Below, one piece after another: positions 43,233-55,379 of a DNA stretch of 64,000 nt (position 1 is its first letter; each line of letters begins with the position of its first letter). This DNA comes from Mucor racemosus (Eukaryota > Mucoromycota > Mucoromycetes > Mucorales > Mucoraceae), in assembly GCA_027405735.1 (NCBI GenBank), contig JAPEHQ010000004.1, positions 2,480,001 to 2,544,000 of the forward strand. The letters are read 5' to 3'. Both the position numbers and the translations under genes were made by a program. The notes under the pieces were generated by a model. That model had not been told where the DNA came from. It was given only the letters and a program-made list of their open reading frames with translations, and ran no database searches.

Positions 43233-44514
43233 ATGAATTCATCATCTGAAACAATAGTGGCATCGGAGCCATCAGTAACAAAAGTTGTACCTGAAAAGCA
43301 ACCACAATCATTACCATCACAGCAAGTACGTTGGGCTCCTCTTCGAGGAATCCCAATTGAAAGACGTTTACAAATGCTGGCTGTTTGTACCTGGATTAGC
43401 ATTTGCTTTATTTGTATTTCAGTTTTCTTTTTCATGGCAACATACAAATTTTTATGGCCAATTTTGATTGCATATATTTCATTTCTTTACGTTGATAAAG
43501 CACCCGAAACAGGTGGTAGACGATTCGAAAGTGCTCGACATTGGATAATTTGGAAATATTTTGCTGGTTATTTTCCTGTTCAATTAATCAAGGTAATTAA
43601 AAGCATTGGGTTTATAGCTGTGTGTATTATATTTACACTTTTTAATTACATAGGAGCAAGATTTTGACCCCAAGAAAAACTACGTTCTCGGTTATCATCC
43701 TCATGGCATTATATCCATGGGCGCATTTGCTAATTTTGCGACAGAGGCTACAGGATTTTCTGAGAAATTTCCAGGCATTAAGCCATCTTTATTAACATTG
43801 AATTCAAATTTCCGTATTCCATTTTACAGAGATTTCATCATGTCCCTTGGTATCGCTGCTGTATCTCGTCGCTCTTGTGAATCTATTTTATCATCAGGTC
43901 CTGGTAGATCTATTGTCATTGTAGTTGGAGGTGCAGCAGAGTCTTTGAATGCTCGTCCGGGTGTAGCTGATTTAGTTCTCCGTAAACGTTTAGGGTTCAT
44001 CCGTTTGGCTATTAAGCAAGGCGCCTCGTTAGTACCTGTGTTTTCGTTTGGCGAAAATGAATTGTACGACCAGATGGATAATACAGAAGGAAGTAAAGTG
44101 TTTATGTATCAAAAGAAAATGCAATCATTGCTTGGTTTTACAATGCCATTATTTCATGCCCGAGGCATATTCAATTGTAAGTGGTAATGAATATCTTAAG
44201 ATTTCATATACTTATTCGATATTACTTGTAGATGATGTGGGAATTATTCCATTCAGACATCAAATTTCTACAGTTGGTAAGATCTTTTTTTAGAGCCTAT
44301 AGTACTATTTTTATTATTATACTGATTATATGTCATATTTACAGTTGGTAAACCTATTCCCGTACCTGAATTAGAAAATGGCCAAACAGAACCTACTCAA
44401 GAACAACTTTTACAAGTTCAAAAATTGTACATTGACGAGCTTCAATCTATTTATAACAAGTATAAGGATGTTTACGCTAAAGATCGTAAGCAAGATCTTC
44501 AAATCACAGATTAA
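43233..44514 (+). CDS. DGAT2: Diacylglycerol acyltransferase, DGAT2 family
   Basis: Four exons: 43233-43592, 43654-44176, 44232-44276, 44345-44514, giving 365 aa. DGAT2 acylates diacylglycerol to triacylglycerol at the ER; relatives acylate monoacylglycerol. Seen: a hydrophilic start, a hydrophobic hairpin (~47-88, WISICFICISVFFFMATYKF region), the family active-site motif YHPHG (His135-Pro-His-Gly138), then ISMGAFANFATEATGF. GGAAESLNARPG, RLGFIRLAIKQGASLVPVFS and the FGENELYDQ region follow, then VGKPIP after the last intron. Length is usual for fungal DGAT2. The ATG at 43,233 fits best: earlier in-frame codons lack homology and lie in A+T-rich leader. Mono- versus diacylglycerol specificity cannot be read from sequence. 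Confidence 0.93.
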
Positions 44515-45035
44515 TATACATTCTGTAGAGCATTCTGACACATTATTTTCTCATTTATTTCATGCATAAAACAATTTTTATACCATCAAAATGTATCATC
44601 CTTAGTTTTTAAGAGTTTTCGCACGTTTCAAATATCAATGTCTTGACAAGTAAAGTATTTGGTTATAAACTATGACACTCAATTCAAATTTGCCTTGTTT
44701 TCCCTTGCGCAATAAGCATGGACCATCAAGCAACAAATGCTTATTTAAATTGCAGAAATGCCAACTTAAAGTGCGATGTTCTATTGTAGGAAAACTAAAG
44801 CTACAGCCGACACGAAATAAAAATACTGAGGGATACTTTATATGTTACTCTTTGCTACTATAAGCTAATCTTATTCAATTACATCTTGTTGAATAGCGTA
44901 AGAATCCTTTGAAATACTCATTCATAAGTCAAAATATCAAATCAATCCTTTTTGAAAAGAAAAATATTTTTGTTATATATTAAAAGAAAACAAAACAATT
45001 ACTATTTGAAAAACTATACTAACGATTATAAAAGA
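44515..45035. other. Convergent 3' intergenic region (DGAT2 / ABC transporter)
   Basis: 521 bp between converging genes; no gene or repeat block seen. Confidence 0.45.
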
Positions 45036-48000
45036 CTATCGCTTTTCTTTAACAACAAACACAAGCCAAATGAATGCAAACGTAATGAACGCAGTAAACA
45101 TGGAAGCTAATCGAATAACATCTGGCCAATAATTTTTAGCGTTAAAACCAAATGTTGACAATATTGTAGCTCCAGGAACATCTATATTCAGACCAAATCT
45201 TTCTTCTACCAGCTGTAGATAGAGCATTTCGTTGACCAATAATGCCTCTAAACCATAATTAAAGAAAGACAGGTACTTTAACCATGAAAATGCAGGAGAC
45301 ATGCTATCTATAAATAAATAAAAAAAAAAAAAAATTCGAAAAAAGATGTAAGGATTCCATATCTCGTAATTTTGTTTAATGAATACAAACCCTTATTAAG
45401 CAATAATCCTGCAAACAACATTGAGAATAACATTACCAAGACACTCAAAAGATTAGCCATGGATAAATTCTTGAATACAACACCAATAGCCAAGCAAAGT
45501 GCAGCAGCAGTCAAGTTGAACAATACCAAGACGAGCAAGAATTTAAAGAATTCATTTACTCCCTCCACAAGGCCAACCATATAATAAGAGATTAATCCCA
45601 TCATCAATGGTGGTACTACACGAAGAGGAATGATATCAAACAAAACTTTGGCAAAAAAGTAAGTGCCTGGTGAATAGTATCCATTTGCTCTTTCTCGAAT
45701 AAACAAAATGCGCTCTGTGGAAAACACCTGCAACGATGTCAAACACATGAAACCTAATAAAGCTTCATAAAAGAAGAACAATCCCATTCTGTTTTGGAAA
45801 CCTGCAATTGTATTTGATACTTGATAGAATAATCCACCGCATACGAGCGCAAGAACTACTGCAATGCCATAATGAGCAAACATGAGCATAGGATTACGAT
45901 AGAGGTTTTTGAATGTACGATCTGATAAGATTCGGAATTGAGTAACAAAGGTAGGTTTCTTATGTGTGCTGATAATCACAGTATCTCCAGATAAAACTGC
46001 ACTACTGCCGCTACTATTGTTGTTGCTATTGCTTGTTAATTGAAATATTTCATCTCGTAGTCCAGCGGCGACAATACTTTCATCATAAGATTGAGTTAAC
46101 TTTCTCAAATGCGGTGTTAACCCATCACTATTATCATTTACAAATGTATCTGCGACCACAACATCAACCGGTGTTTCAGATTCATTATCATGCTTGATGG
46201 CTCCCATAGTCAAATCTATCAAATAATCTGCAATATTGAAACCAGGTGGACAGCTGTATCCGATTTGACCGAAATAGCTTTGAGTTTGGGCCTGTGTGCC
46301 AGAGTAAATTGTATGGCCTTTTGCTAACAAGACAAGGTGATCAAATAGTGTAACAATATTGGAACGTGGTTGGTGAATTGTAAAAACAATGGTACGTTTA
46401 TAATTTCGTGCTAACGATACAAGGCTTTCAATGACGTTAAATGCATTGTAAGCATCAAGACCACTAGTAGGTTCATCTAAGAACAAGATGGAAGGCGATG
46501 TAACTAATTCACAAGCAATAGACACTCTTCTTCTTTCTCCACCACTAATCGATCTGCTTTCAGCTTGACCAATTTTACTGTCTTTTATATTATCAATGTT
46601 CAATTCTTGCATAACTTCCATGACTCTAAACTTTTTAGCTGCAGTGCTCATAGATCGAGGTAATCTCAACAATGCAGAGTAAAGAATTGTCTCATATACT
46701 GTCAAAGTGGGTATCATAGTATCTTCTTGATCGACATAACCAATTAATTGAGCATATTCTTCACGTGGCACTTGTTTGCCATTGACATACAGGCTACCTG
46801 TCACTTGACCTGTCTTTGTTCGATTAGCAAGAATGTCAAGTAAAGTAGTTTTTCCAGCGCCAGATGGTCCCATAATTGCTAAAACTTCGCCTGATTTCAC
46901 TCTTCCTGTACTGTTAATTAATATAGGTTGCTTTACATTAGGCAATGTATAACCAATACGGTCAAATGTCAGGTCAACAGGCGTATGCTCTGACATGAGT
47001 TTGCCTGTTTCATCATCAGCTAAACGTATTTCGTCATGTCTTGTCGATCTTTTAGCAAGGCAGGTGACAACAGATCCTACTAGAACCAAGAACACGGCAA
47101 CACCTCCTAATCCACTTCCTATCATTATCCAATTAATTGGACGTTCACCGCGCTCAAAGCCAGGCACCATTGTATAATGTAAGCATTCACCAGAATTACA
47201 GCTTAAAAATATGGAATCATCACCAAATACGGCCGATATCAAATCATTCATTGCAGGCTCTGAAAAGTCGCAATCCTTCCCACTACATTTAAAGCTAGCA
47301 GGTCCTTTGATTTCATCTTTTAAAAAGTCTGTTAAATCAATAGATCCATCTTTTCCACACAGCATTTCGTCTTTAATGCATCGGCAATCGATTTTATCAC
47401 ATGTATATTTTGTTGTGTTTTTATCATATTCATATGCTAATTGTTTAAATTAATGTTAAATTGTTAGATTTAATTATTTAATCAGTTTTCTTACATTGTT
47501 TAAATGCACATGTATCCAAATGACAATAAAATGATTCAATTTCATCTACCCAGACTAGAAAGCATAATAGTTATGTACATTTTATATTTCTCTGGATCGC
47601 AATATACATACATTGAAAATCACAGGTAAAATCATGTCTATTACAGGAAAATGTTACTTGAGGTATCTCATCTTTGAGTTGATCCAAGATCTTTCTATCT
47701 ATTTATTATGTGGTCACTATATATTATGTTACGCTATTTTTATTACGCACTTACTGGTTACATTGCACATTTGATGGTTCTCATAAACAGTTAAACCACC
47801 ACGATAACAGGTACCATTTTGTCCTGTGGGGACCAAAGAATCGCAGACTGAATCATTTGTACAGACTATGTGATTTGACTATTAAATTGCACGAAATAAC
47901 GAGATAGACTAATTTAGTTTACATACCATTGCAATTGATACCCTCCCAACCCTCAGGGCAATCACAGGATGTGCCGTTTTCTCTTGGGTATCGATTTCTT

Positions 48001-48375
48001 CCTTCATCAAGACCTCCACATACTAAATTATAACAGTTTTAATTGATTTTTTAAAACATTCTTCTCCTTAAAAAATCACATACATGGTTGTTTACAGTCG
48101 TCACCGCCAAATCCAGGAGGACATTTGCATTTTCCATCATACTCTGTACAATTTGCAAATTGAAGACACTCAAAACCAGGCAACATACAATTGAAACAAG
48201 GTGGACAATCATCTTTTTCTTTGAATGCAGAGGAGAATGGAGAAGCCAAACTTTGCGAAAAGTCGATGAAGCCGATATCATCAGGTTGGAGAGCAGCGTG
48301 TACTGCCCCTAATAAAAAGGCAAAGGATGCCACTACAACCAGAACCAGATGTGTTTTATTCAACTGGATTCTCAT
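45036..48375 (-). CDS. ADP1: ABCG half-transporter with Cys-rich EGF-like ectodomain (ADP1-like)
   Basis: Seven exons: 48084-48375, 47927-48022, 47755-47847, 47612-47698, 47495-47554, 45391-47436, 45036-45307, giving 981 aa. Seen in order: signal peptide (~1-28, LVLVVVASFAFLLGAVHA), and a long Cys-rich lumenal region with EGF-like pieces (CPPGFGGDDC; CDCPEGWEGINC). CNVTNRKILDQL, VTFSC and FQFWVDEIESFYC follow. A first membrane span lies at ~312-336. The ABC domain has Walker A GPSGAGKT (~399-406), SGGERRR signature, ILFLDEPTSGLD Walker B and the TIHQPRSN switch. The C-terminal ABC2 membrane domain ends in KEKR. This layout is that of yeast Adp1, whose substrate is unknown to me; white-type relatives move sterols or other lipids. 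The small 5' exons carrying the ectodomain contrast with one 2-kb exon for the ABC core. Confidence 0.92.
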
Positions 48376-48907
48376 GTATATCTATATTTATATAACAATA
48401 AAAAAAAAGGAATGAAAAACAACTTGTTTTAAAACATAATAATGCATCTTTTTTTGTATGCACACACAGTTCACATGATGTTGTTGTGCAGACACACATA
48501 CGTAAACATTTCATGGTGATACAAAACTAAGTGTATCGGGCAGGCTTCAATGGTGTGGCGAAAAGGATGTCACTTTTTTAGGATCTACGGATTAAGAGGG
48601 GTCTGCCTTGCTTAGAAGATTTTACCCAATTGCTCTTACTTTAGTTTTAGTACTTCATAAATGTTGAATATATATAGATAGATTTTATTTGCTTCATAAG
48701 AAGTATCATGGAGAAAGATTTTATTGTTTTTTGGATGAATATGTAACAACTAAAATCAATTAGATTTTAATTAATCTGTAGACCTTCATTATAAGGTTTA
48801 CTGATTTTTGCTAGTTGCGCATCACTTATCAAATTTCTACACATAGCATAAAATAAATCTTCGAATTAGTAAATATTTATAAAGGCGTATTGTTCATCGC
48901 AAGGACC
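48376..48907. other. ABC transporter promoter region
   Basis: 532 bp upstream of the transporter. A short A run lies close to the start codon (48,401-48,409). No other gene. Confidence 0.4.
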
Positions 48908-48974
48908 AGCATTGTTATCGGGCCGGATTTTACCAGCCAAACGTACTAGGAAAAGCTCGGCACGATAGCATTCT
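48908..48974. mobile_element. Mini-element related to that at 34.46 kb
   Basis: About 67 bp, AGCATTGTTATCGGGCC at one end and GGCACGATAGCATTCT at the other, forming an imperfect inverted repeat. It shares the internal TTTACCAGCCAA with 34,458-34,527. It abuts the end of block E copy 4. No clear target duplication, possibly because block E's true end was lost here. Confidence 0.5.
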
Positions 48975-50190
48975 TAAAAACTGAGTCTCACTTTTCATCC
49001 CCATCTTACTTTTTTTTTCATTAAATAACACCAAGAGAAATTTGTATGATACTGTACCTGAGATGTTCAACTTTGATCCAAAAACGCGTTTCCGGAAATA
49101 TCCTATTTTTTGCACTTGATATAACTTTTTTAGTACTAATGTTTCAGATTTTTACATGTATTTTACTGCGAAAAATCAAAAGCTTTGAACCTTCATATCT
49201 TTGCCAAATATTAAGCTATGCCAACACTTTTTCATAATGAAACTTACTTGTTTTGACGTGCTCTATAACATATGTCAGTATAAAAAAATTATGGACACTT
49301 TTTTTTTTATTTCATTTTTTTGACTTTTTTTGTGGTAGATTTCAAAATATTAGCTAAATCGAGCAACATTGTTTTTACATTTATGTCATTGCCCTCGTTA
49401 AGCCCTACCAGACCCAATTTAGTTCTTTTCAATATGTTGATTTTTCGTGGAGATATCCTGAAAAATGTGTACAAAAGAATGCTCGGCGCCCTCTCGTTTC
49501 TAACTTCCATTTTTCCCTTGTTTACCCTCATCCTAAATTCCGAATTGAAAAAAAATTGGACAAAAATCTCGTTTTCTCTATGAAAAATGTAGCTAGAAAG
49601 TTCAGCAATGGCCAGTTCGATAGATACTTTTTTTGTGCATCATTATCATTACTTATATTTGAAATATGCTTATAAAGAATGGTATAAATTTACAAAAAAT
49701 CTTTAAAATTTCAATTGCATTTTACGCAAAATTTAATGTAAAACATTTGTCTAACTTTTATTTAAATAGATGCAATATTTAAAACTGTACAAAAACTATT
49801 TAGTACGCTAAACCCACTTACTTTGCAGTTCATGAGCTATTGAACGATTTTGTGTTTTTGATCATTTTTCGATGGATTTGATAATAAATCAATCTTGAAA
49901 CCCAGCCATCATCAGCTTCAAGTTGTAATGTAAACTATTATTTTAATTTTCTCGACGAAAAATTGATATTTTTTGCTGAAACAAAAAAGGCAGAGTAGCT
50001 TTAAGTTGGAATCAACCATGTGAATACAGAAAATTAATACTTCAATTATGGAGCTTAAGCTTTACAGTTAATTTTAGGTCAATCTACTTATTGTTATTGT
50101 TGTTAACCTATTTTATTTTGGACCAGATATCAATTAGCCATATATAATAACAAAAGGAACCTATAATTCAAAATTCAATTTTAAAATGGC
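48975..50190 (-). repeat. Repeat block E, copy 4
   Basis: Inverted full-length copy. The 74-codon frame is at 49,307-49,531 (-) and differs from copy 3 at very few residues (KTMLL for KKMLL). The antisense frame at 49,320-49,583 is open too. It forms one end of the inverted large arm (49.0-54.6 kb). Confidence 0.75.
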
Positions 50191-50935
50191 ATTATTTATT
50201 ATTAGTGCAGTAAATTATGATGTTATTTACTAAAATAAAAAAAATATAAAAAGTAAAAGCAGTAGAAATACAATTATAATCAGCTAAAGTTTTTATTACA
50301 AAAGATTTCTCAAGAGTTAAAATAATTGAAAAGTATGAGGATATTTATAGTGATTTGGAGAACTTGGATACCATCAGACTTGAATGGATGTATATTTAGT
50401 AACCTTCCAGTTTTGAGTACATTGTTATTGATTTGATATTTTAAGGGGTAAATTGTGTAGAGCATTGACCATAAGGGATTGTATGTCAAGTGTGACAATA
50501 TCAACCTTTTGGGAAATGGTTGTTTTGTTTATTTCTGTTATATCTATTTTATGTAACCTTGATTTTTAAGGGGTAGTTTTTATATGCTTGAATCTTATTT
50601 ATATTGATAGTGCAACTTCAGTATAGATGAGTAGTTGACTAAATTGATATCCTTGTTTATTATTATTGATTTGGATAGAATCCTGTTTTGATATATATGC
50701 CATTTGTGTAATTGATTGCGCCGTGATCAAGGGTGCTATCATCTACACGACATGTATGGTTCAAAAAGGGTATTTCATATTTTTAGCATGCGTTTGTTAT
50801 TGTGTTCAATTGAAGCGTTTGTTTATTATCGCTGTTCACATTTCAAGTGGCATCATATTTTATGAGCGACACTTGGAATTTAGGTTGTTTTATTTTTATC
50901 AAGCGTTTTTAGTATGTAATTCCACTGCAATTAGA
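50191..50935 (+). repeat. Insertion-like segment carrying repeat block F, copy 2
   Basis: Block E copy 5 continues directly from GAAATGGCATTTATTTGATA (57,195-57,215) into the sequence found here only after 50,936. The ~745 bp in between is thus an insertion here or a deletion there. Its right end reads CAGTGGAATTACATACTAAA on the minus strand and its left end contains CAGTAAATTATGATG. The 91-codon frame at 50,666-50,941 matches that of block F copy 1. Confidence 0.55.
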
Positions 50936-51389
50936 TATTAATTAACCTTATTGATTTGCTTGTTACACATTTATTACGAAACATCTAAAATTGAAAAAAT
51001 ATTTCTAAATATTATATTTATCTGGGACATCTTCTCTACCTTATGAATAAAAAACCTCTTAATTCTCTTAATTGTGCCATATTAAAACAAAATTCAAAAA
51101 AATAAGCAATGAAAATTTTCTTATTTTCCTCAATGTGGCACAATTAAGAAAATTAAGAGATTTTTTCTTCATAGTGCTAAGCTGAGAATACAATACTTAA
51201 ACAATTGCTCAAGGTGCAGTGGTCCAACTGGCCTAAAACATCGCATAAAGATTGATCTATCAGAATTACAATTCCATATATACAAGACCTTTGAGCTTTG
51301 ACAGATATAGCAAGTTCTATTGTTCAGTAACGGGTTCCTATTATCTCGGAACTAATGATAAAACATGGCTTATAGCAATATGACTGTTG
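50936..51389. repeat. Link between blocks E/F and T, also seen at 57.2-57.4 kb
   Basis: Parts (CATTTATTACGAAACATCTAA; TGGCCTAAAACATCG) recur at 57,240-57,375. A CACTA-like foldback MITE is inserted at 51,039-51,176 and is absent from the other copy. No gene. Confidence 0.5.
51039..51176. mobile_element. CACTA-like foldback MITE, copy 1
   Basis: 138 bp. The right end reads inward CACTATGAAGAAAAAATCTC; the left end CCTTATGAATAAAAAACCTC is its mutated partner. Inverted repeats of about 45 bp (including CTTAATTGTGCCA) fold the element on itself. It is flanked by CTA on both sides (51,036-51,038 and 51,177-51,179), a 3-bp duplication as made by CACTA elements. Confidence 0.75.
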
Positions 51390-51912
51390 TATGCCACCTA
51401 GTATCATATGTTATCACCTTCTACAGTATCAATAAATCTTACAATCTATTGACTACGACATGTATTGAAGTGCAAAGTCTTAATATCGGATATAAGAAAC
51501 CCCTAGAGTTTAAACTTATCCAGGTACTAGCAAGAATGCTTGGCCCTCAATTATGACACCATATTATTTTATCCCAACGGTTAACCAATCAAGTAGCTAT
51601 CAAATTAACATTCAAGCACATTTAGCACAGCATTGACAAAAGGAAACTCATAAGCTCTGAAAGTACGGTTATACTATGATTGATTCCTTTTAATCCATAG
51701 ATTACTATCAAACAGATCTAATGATTCAATAGTGCCTTAAATTACATCTCGGGATCTTAATGCCAAATCAATATACAGTAAAAGACCATACTTTTATATC
51801 TAAAAAAACGATATCTTGTTTTTATTATACAGTTGAAGAATTGATTCATTGCTCATTCTCTTTTAACTGTATTCTTTTTTAAGTGTTATTTACCAAACCT
51901 GAAAATATACGA
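51390..51912 (+). repeat. Repeat block T, copy 4
   Basis: Matches 8,996-9,535 and, inverted, 36,419-37,247. It runs from TCATATGTTATCACCTTCTA to CTGAAAATATACGACA and then joins block A in inverted orientation through ATTAGGATTGTCAGCTAT. Confidence 0.7.
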
Positions 51913-51924
51913 CAATTAGGATTG

Positions 51925-53335
51925 TCAGCTATAAAAAGATTTGTTTTCAAGCATAACTACAATTAAAACTATGGTTATTAGGCAAGACATCAGATCATTT
52001 TTTTTTTATAATTCTATATCATTTGAAATTTTATCACTTTTCTGGAACATTTTATGGGTTTATAGCCAGTTCTAGCTTTTCATTGAGTAGATATAAATAT
52101 AATTGCCATCGATCTGATCTGGTAATCAAGAAGTGTGTCCAACAATACGGTAGTAAATAATGATATTTGATCTTAGAATGCGGTTAAACGAAAATATCAG
52201 GCTCTGATATAGAATGCTACCTATAATATTAAAAAAATTAGCCCCTTATGTTAGCATGTGTATTATCCAGATAAAAGAAAAGAATACTAGATTGATAATA
52301 GTCTGATATGCCTTATGAAACGGTGGATAATATCCTTGTAATATGAAGACAAAAAGATAAAAACAACGCACGTAGAAAAGGATCTTCAAGGCTTTACATT
52401 ATTTAGCCCAATTATATCCTGCTAAATTGCTCATTTCAACCAATGTAAAAGCAGCATTATTACAGCGTATAAATCATAAACTAATAAACAAAATAGGCAA
52501 TATCTGTTACCATAGAAACATGCATTATTCTCTACCAGAAAAATTGTCTGTCATATCATACATTCATTAAAAAATTGCAAAAGCGAGCCCGTAATGCAAC
52601 ACGGTAATTGAGCATAGCAAGATTGACTGGATAAGTCTTTTATACTATGTATATATCTAAGTTTTAAATAAAAAAGCAGTTTTTTTTAAACTTTTCTTAT
52701 ATTTAACCACGTACAATCTGAAAATTCAGTTTTTGTAGCGGACATTTTCGGGGCTCATTTTATCCTTACCAACACTCATGATTTTGATCAAAAATCAGAA
52801 AAATCAAATTTTGATACCAAAATCAACGTTTAAATATACTACATTGTGAGAGAAAATTGTAGCCATAACTAATACACATTATATAAAAGCTTAATATTAA
52901 ATGTTAAGTAATAAAATTTAGCATTTTTGGCCCAAAAACGGATTTTTGATTAAAGGATTTTCATGTAATATTTTGCAATGAAAATGTTTGTTATTTTTTA
53001 TTGAGCAAATAGAGCGCTAAAGGTTTTATATGTGTATATTTTTTGTTTTTATAATTGGTAGTATAATTAACTCTAGATTTGCAAAACCAAAAAAAAAAAT
53101 TAAAAAATGTCAAAATTGATGATCTGGACAAGAATAATTTTTGAAATTAATATTCCGCTTATAAGCCTTGTAAGTCTTGAAAATAAGAGATTTTACAATA
53201 CTTGAGAAGTTTTTCAAGGATTTACGATGCTGTACCCACTTGATTCAAGCTTATTATTGTAAACCTTTATACATGCTAATATTGTGTGGTAGTTTATCTG
53301 ATAATAATATAGACTTACTTTATAATGATCGCGTT
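51925..53335 (-). repeat. Repeat block A, copy 4
   Basis: Inverted copy, uninterrupted. It lacks the family 2 LTR present in copy 3, confirming that LTR as a later insertion. Ends next to the dynein fragment. Confidence 0.75.
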
Positions 53336-53366
53336 AGGAATAGTTTAAATTAAGTTTTAGTCTTAC

Positions 53367-53602
53367 CTCTCCAATATTATTATAAACATAAACATGGCCA
53401 TCATCGCTGGAACCTATTGCCGCCTTTTTACTCTCTTTGTCCCAAGCCAATTTATTCAGTGCTTTACTAGATAGAACCAACTTAAGTACTTACAAATGAT
53501 GGCTCCTCGGTATTTGCATTCAAATTTTATAAATTAAATTGACTGGCTCCATTTACAGTAGTATCAAACGTATCATCAGCCTGCCGTATGATAAATGTCA
53601 AT
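53367..53602 (-). pseudogene. Dynein intermediate chain fragment, copy 3
   Basis: The same captured exon on the minus strand, between an acceptor-like TTTTAG and a donor-like GTAAG. It has a stop in place of the Trp of the DLWNLN-type motif, small insertions (extra TCA, GAT and AAT triplets) and a KLAWDKES piece. Non-functional. Confidence 0.7.
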
Positions 53603-53987
53603 CTAAAATCAGAAACATCCCATTGTCATTGTTATAGGCTATGAAAAGCTTGATTTTTAATAATACAGCAATTAAATAAAAAACAAGATGATATTAATCG
53701 CATATGATGAGTATTTAACATCTAAGTAATAAGTTTGATAAAATATGCTTTTAAACCCTTTTGAAAATACTGAGGTAAACACAACCTCTGGGCCCCGTAA
53801 TTTCTATCCATCAAATGTAGTTACGATTTCCAATACACAATGAATGCACCTTTTATCTATCTTGGCCTCAATATACATTGGGCATCAGTTTTTTACCAGT
53901 TGTATTTTCTCTGATTCATTAATATTAAGTCATATTAAACAATGATTTGTAGCATTGCCAAAAAAAAAAAAAGAATAAATCACGAAT

Positions 53988-54072
53988 CACTATGAAGAAA
54001 AAATCTCTTAATTCTCTTAATTGTGCCACGTTAAGAAAAATATGAAAATTAAGGGATTTTTTCTTCATAGTG
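53988..54072. mobile_element. CACTA-like foldback MITE, copy 2
   Basis: 85 bp with near-perfect terminal repeats: CACTATGAAGAAAAAATC at the left and its reverse complement at the right. It is flanked by AAT on both sides (53,985-53,987 and 54,073-54,075). The interior is a shortened version of the copy at 51,039. Confidence 0.8.
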
Positions 54073-54560
54073 AATGCTTCAAGAGTTTTCTGCATATAAA
54101 ATTATGCAATTTAGTAGCAATGATTGCATTTAACTATGCTTTTTGAGCCTATTGACGTTGATCAGAATAATTAAGTACTTCCATTCAAAATTAAGCTTTG
54201 CTTTATACATTTATATTCGCCTATTCAATAAGCTATATTGCATTTATTATTCGTTATATCAATCAAACAACTTCATTTTGATTCGATACATTTGACAATT
54301 AAATGCCTAAATTACACTTGAGCCACCAGATATCGCCACAAAAAAACCTTGTACAGGTCGACGAAGCATCACAATTTGGATCATTTTTTTGTGTTCATAG
54401 GTCTAAGCTCTCTCTCTCACATTCATGGATCTCTGCATGGACCATATCTCTATCTATTCAATTTAACTGAAATGCAGTTGAACGCCAACATTGTACTTGA
54501 TAAAACGCCTTAATTTACTGCGAGTCAATACAACTAATTCGATGTTAGTTTAAAATTGAT

Positions 54561-55379
54561 CTATGAGAATTAGAAATTACCGAATTACTAATTTAGAACA
54601 TCTGTCAAATCATGATGTTCAACATGCGAATCAAGCAAGGTTACATTTCATGCGACTATCATAATGCTACTATTGAATCATAGAAGCATGATTCCAATTT
54701 TTATTGTAGTTTTAAGTATAAATAAAAGAGCCCAGGAAACAGTGAGGAAGAAAAAAGAGAAATAATTCTAAATCAGTCGATTTTTTGTATTACAAACAGA
54801 AATATACAAAGACATAAATACTTTTAGTGTTACCAAACAGTTGTTGTGCTTATTCCCATTTGGTCACCGAAAGAAGAATATAGTCAGAGCTCTTTCAAAC
54901 TTCAAATTTCAAATTGATATATCTTGTCAAGAAAGCAATTCTCTTGAAAAAAAATAACACACATCTGCTTTAAACCGTTCAAATTATCTTCGTTATGAAT
55001 TATATAATTATGATTGATGTACTTTAGTAAATTGACTAAAAAACCTCAATCTCATTGATTTGCTCATCTGGGCTGCCTGATTTGCACAAAAGTTTTTATT
55101 CTGTCCATCTGTGTAGAACATTATGCCTATGGGAAGCATAGTTCGGCTGTAGTGGAGTATTATAAGATGGCAAATTGTAAGTGCTATAGTATTCTTTGTT
55201 GCTACGATGTTTGATATTTTTTTTTGTATATAAGCACCGACTCGAGAAAATTTAAATTTTCAGATAATTCAATTTTAATATTTTATTACAGTAGCTCCTC
55301 TTCAACCTTTAGAACCGATGGGTATCTTCTTTTCTAATAACTTACCTCATATCAAATACTTTTAGTATATAAAATTATG
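54561..55379. other. Anonymous region, possible decayed LTR
   Basis: At 54,719-54,735 AGTATAAATAAAAGAGCCC looks like an LTR-style TATA box followed by a purine-rich tract. A TGTTACCAAACA that could be an LTR end lies at about 54,830. No partner LTR or target duplication was found, so I do not call an element. Confidence 0.3.

Larger units (their letters stand above)
53360..54560 (-). repeat. Repeat block D and its upstream part, copy 3
   Basis: Inverted counterpart of 32,531-34,660 without the two LTRs and the 70-bp element inserted there. A short CACTA-like MITE is inserted at 53,988. Homology to the other arm fades near 54,560. Confidence 0.65.

Noticed and set aside
54561..54840. Full LTR at the right of the large arm
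   Set aside because: A TATA-like box and a CA end are present, but no partner, no clear start and no target duplication were found.
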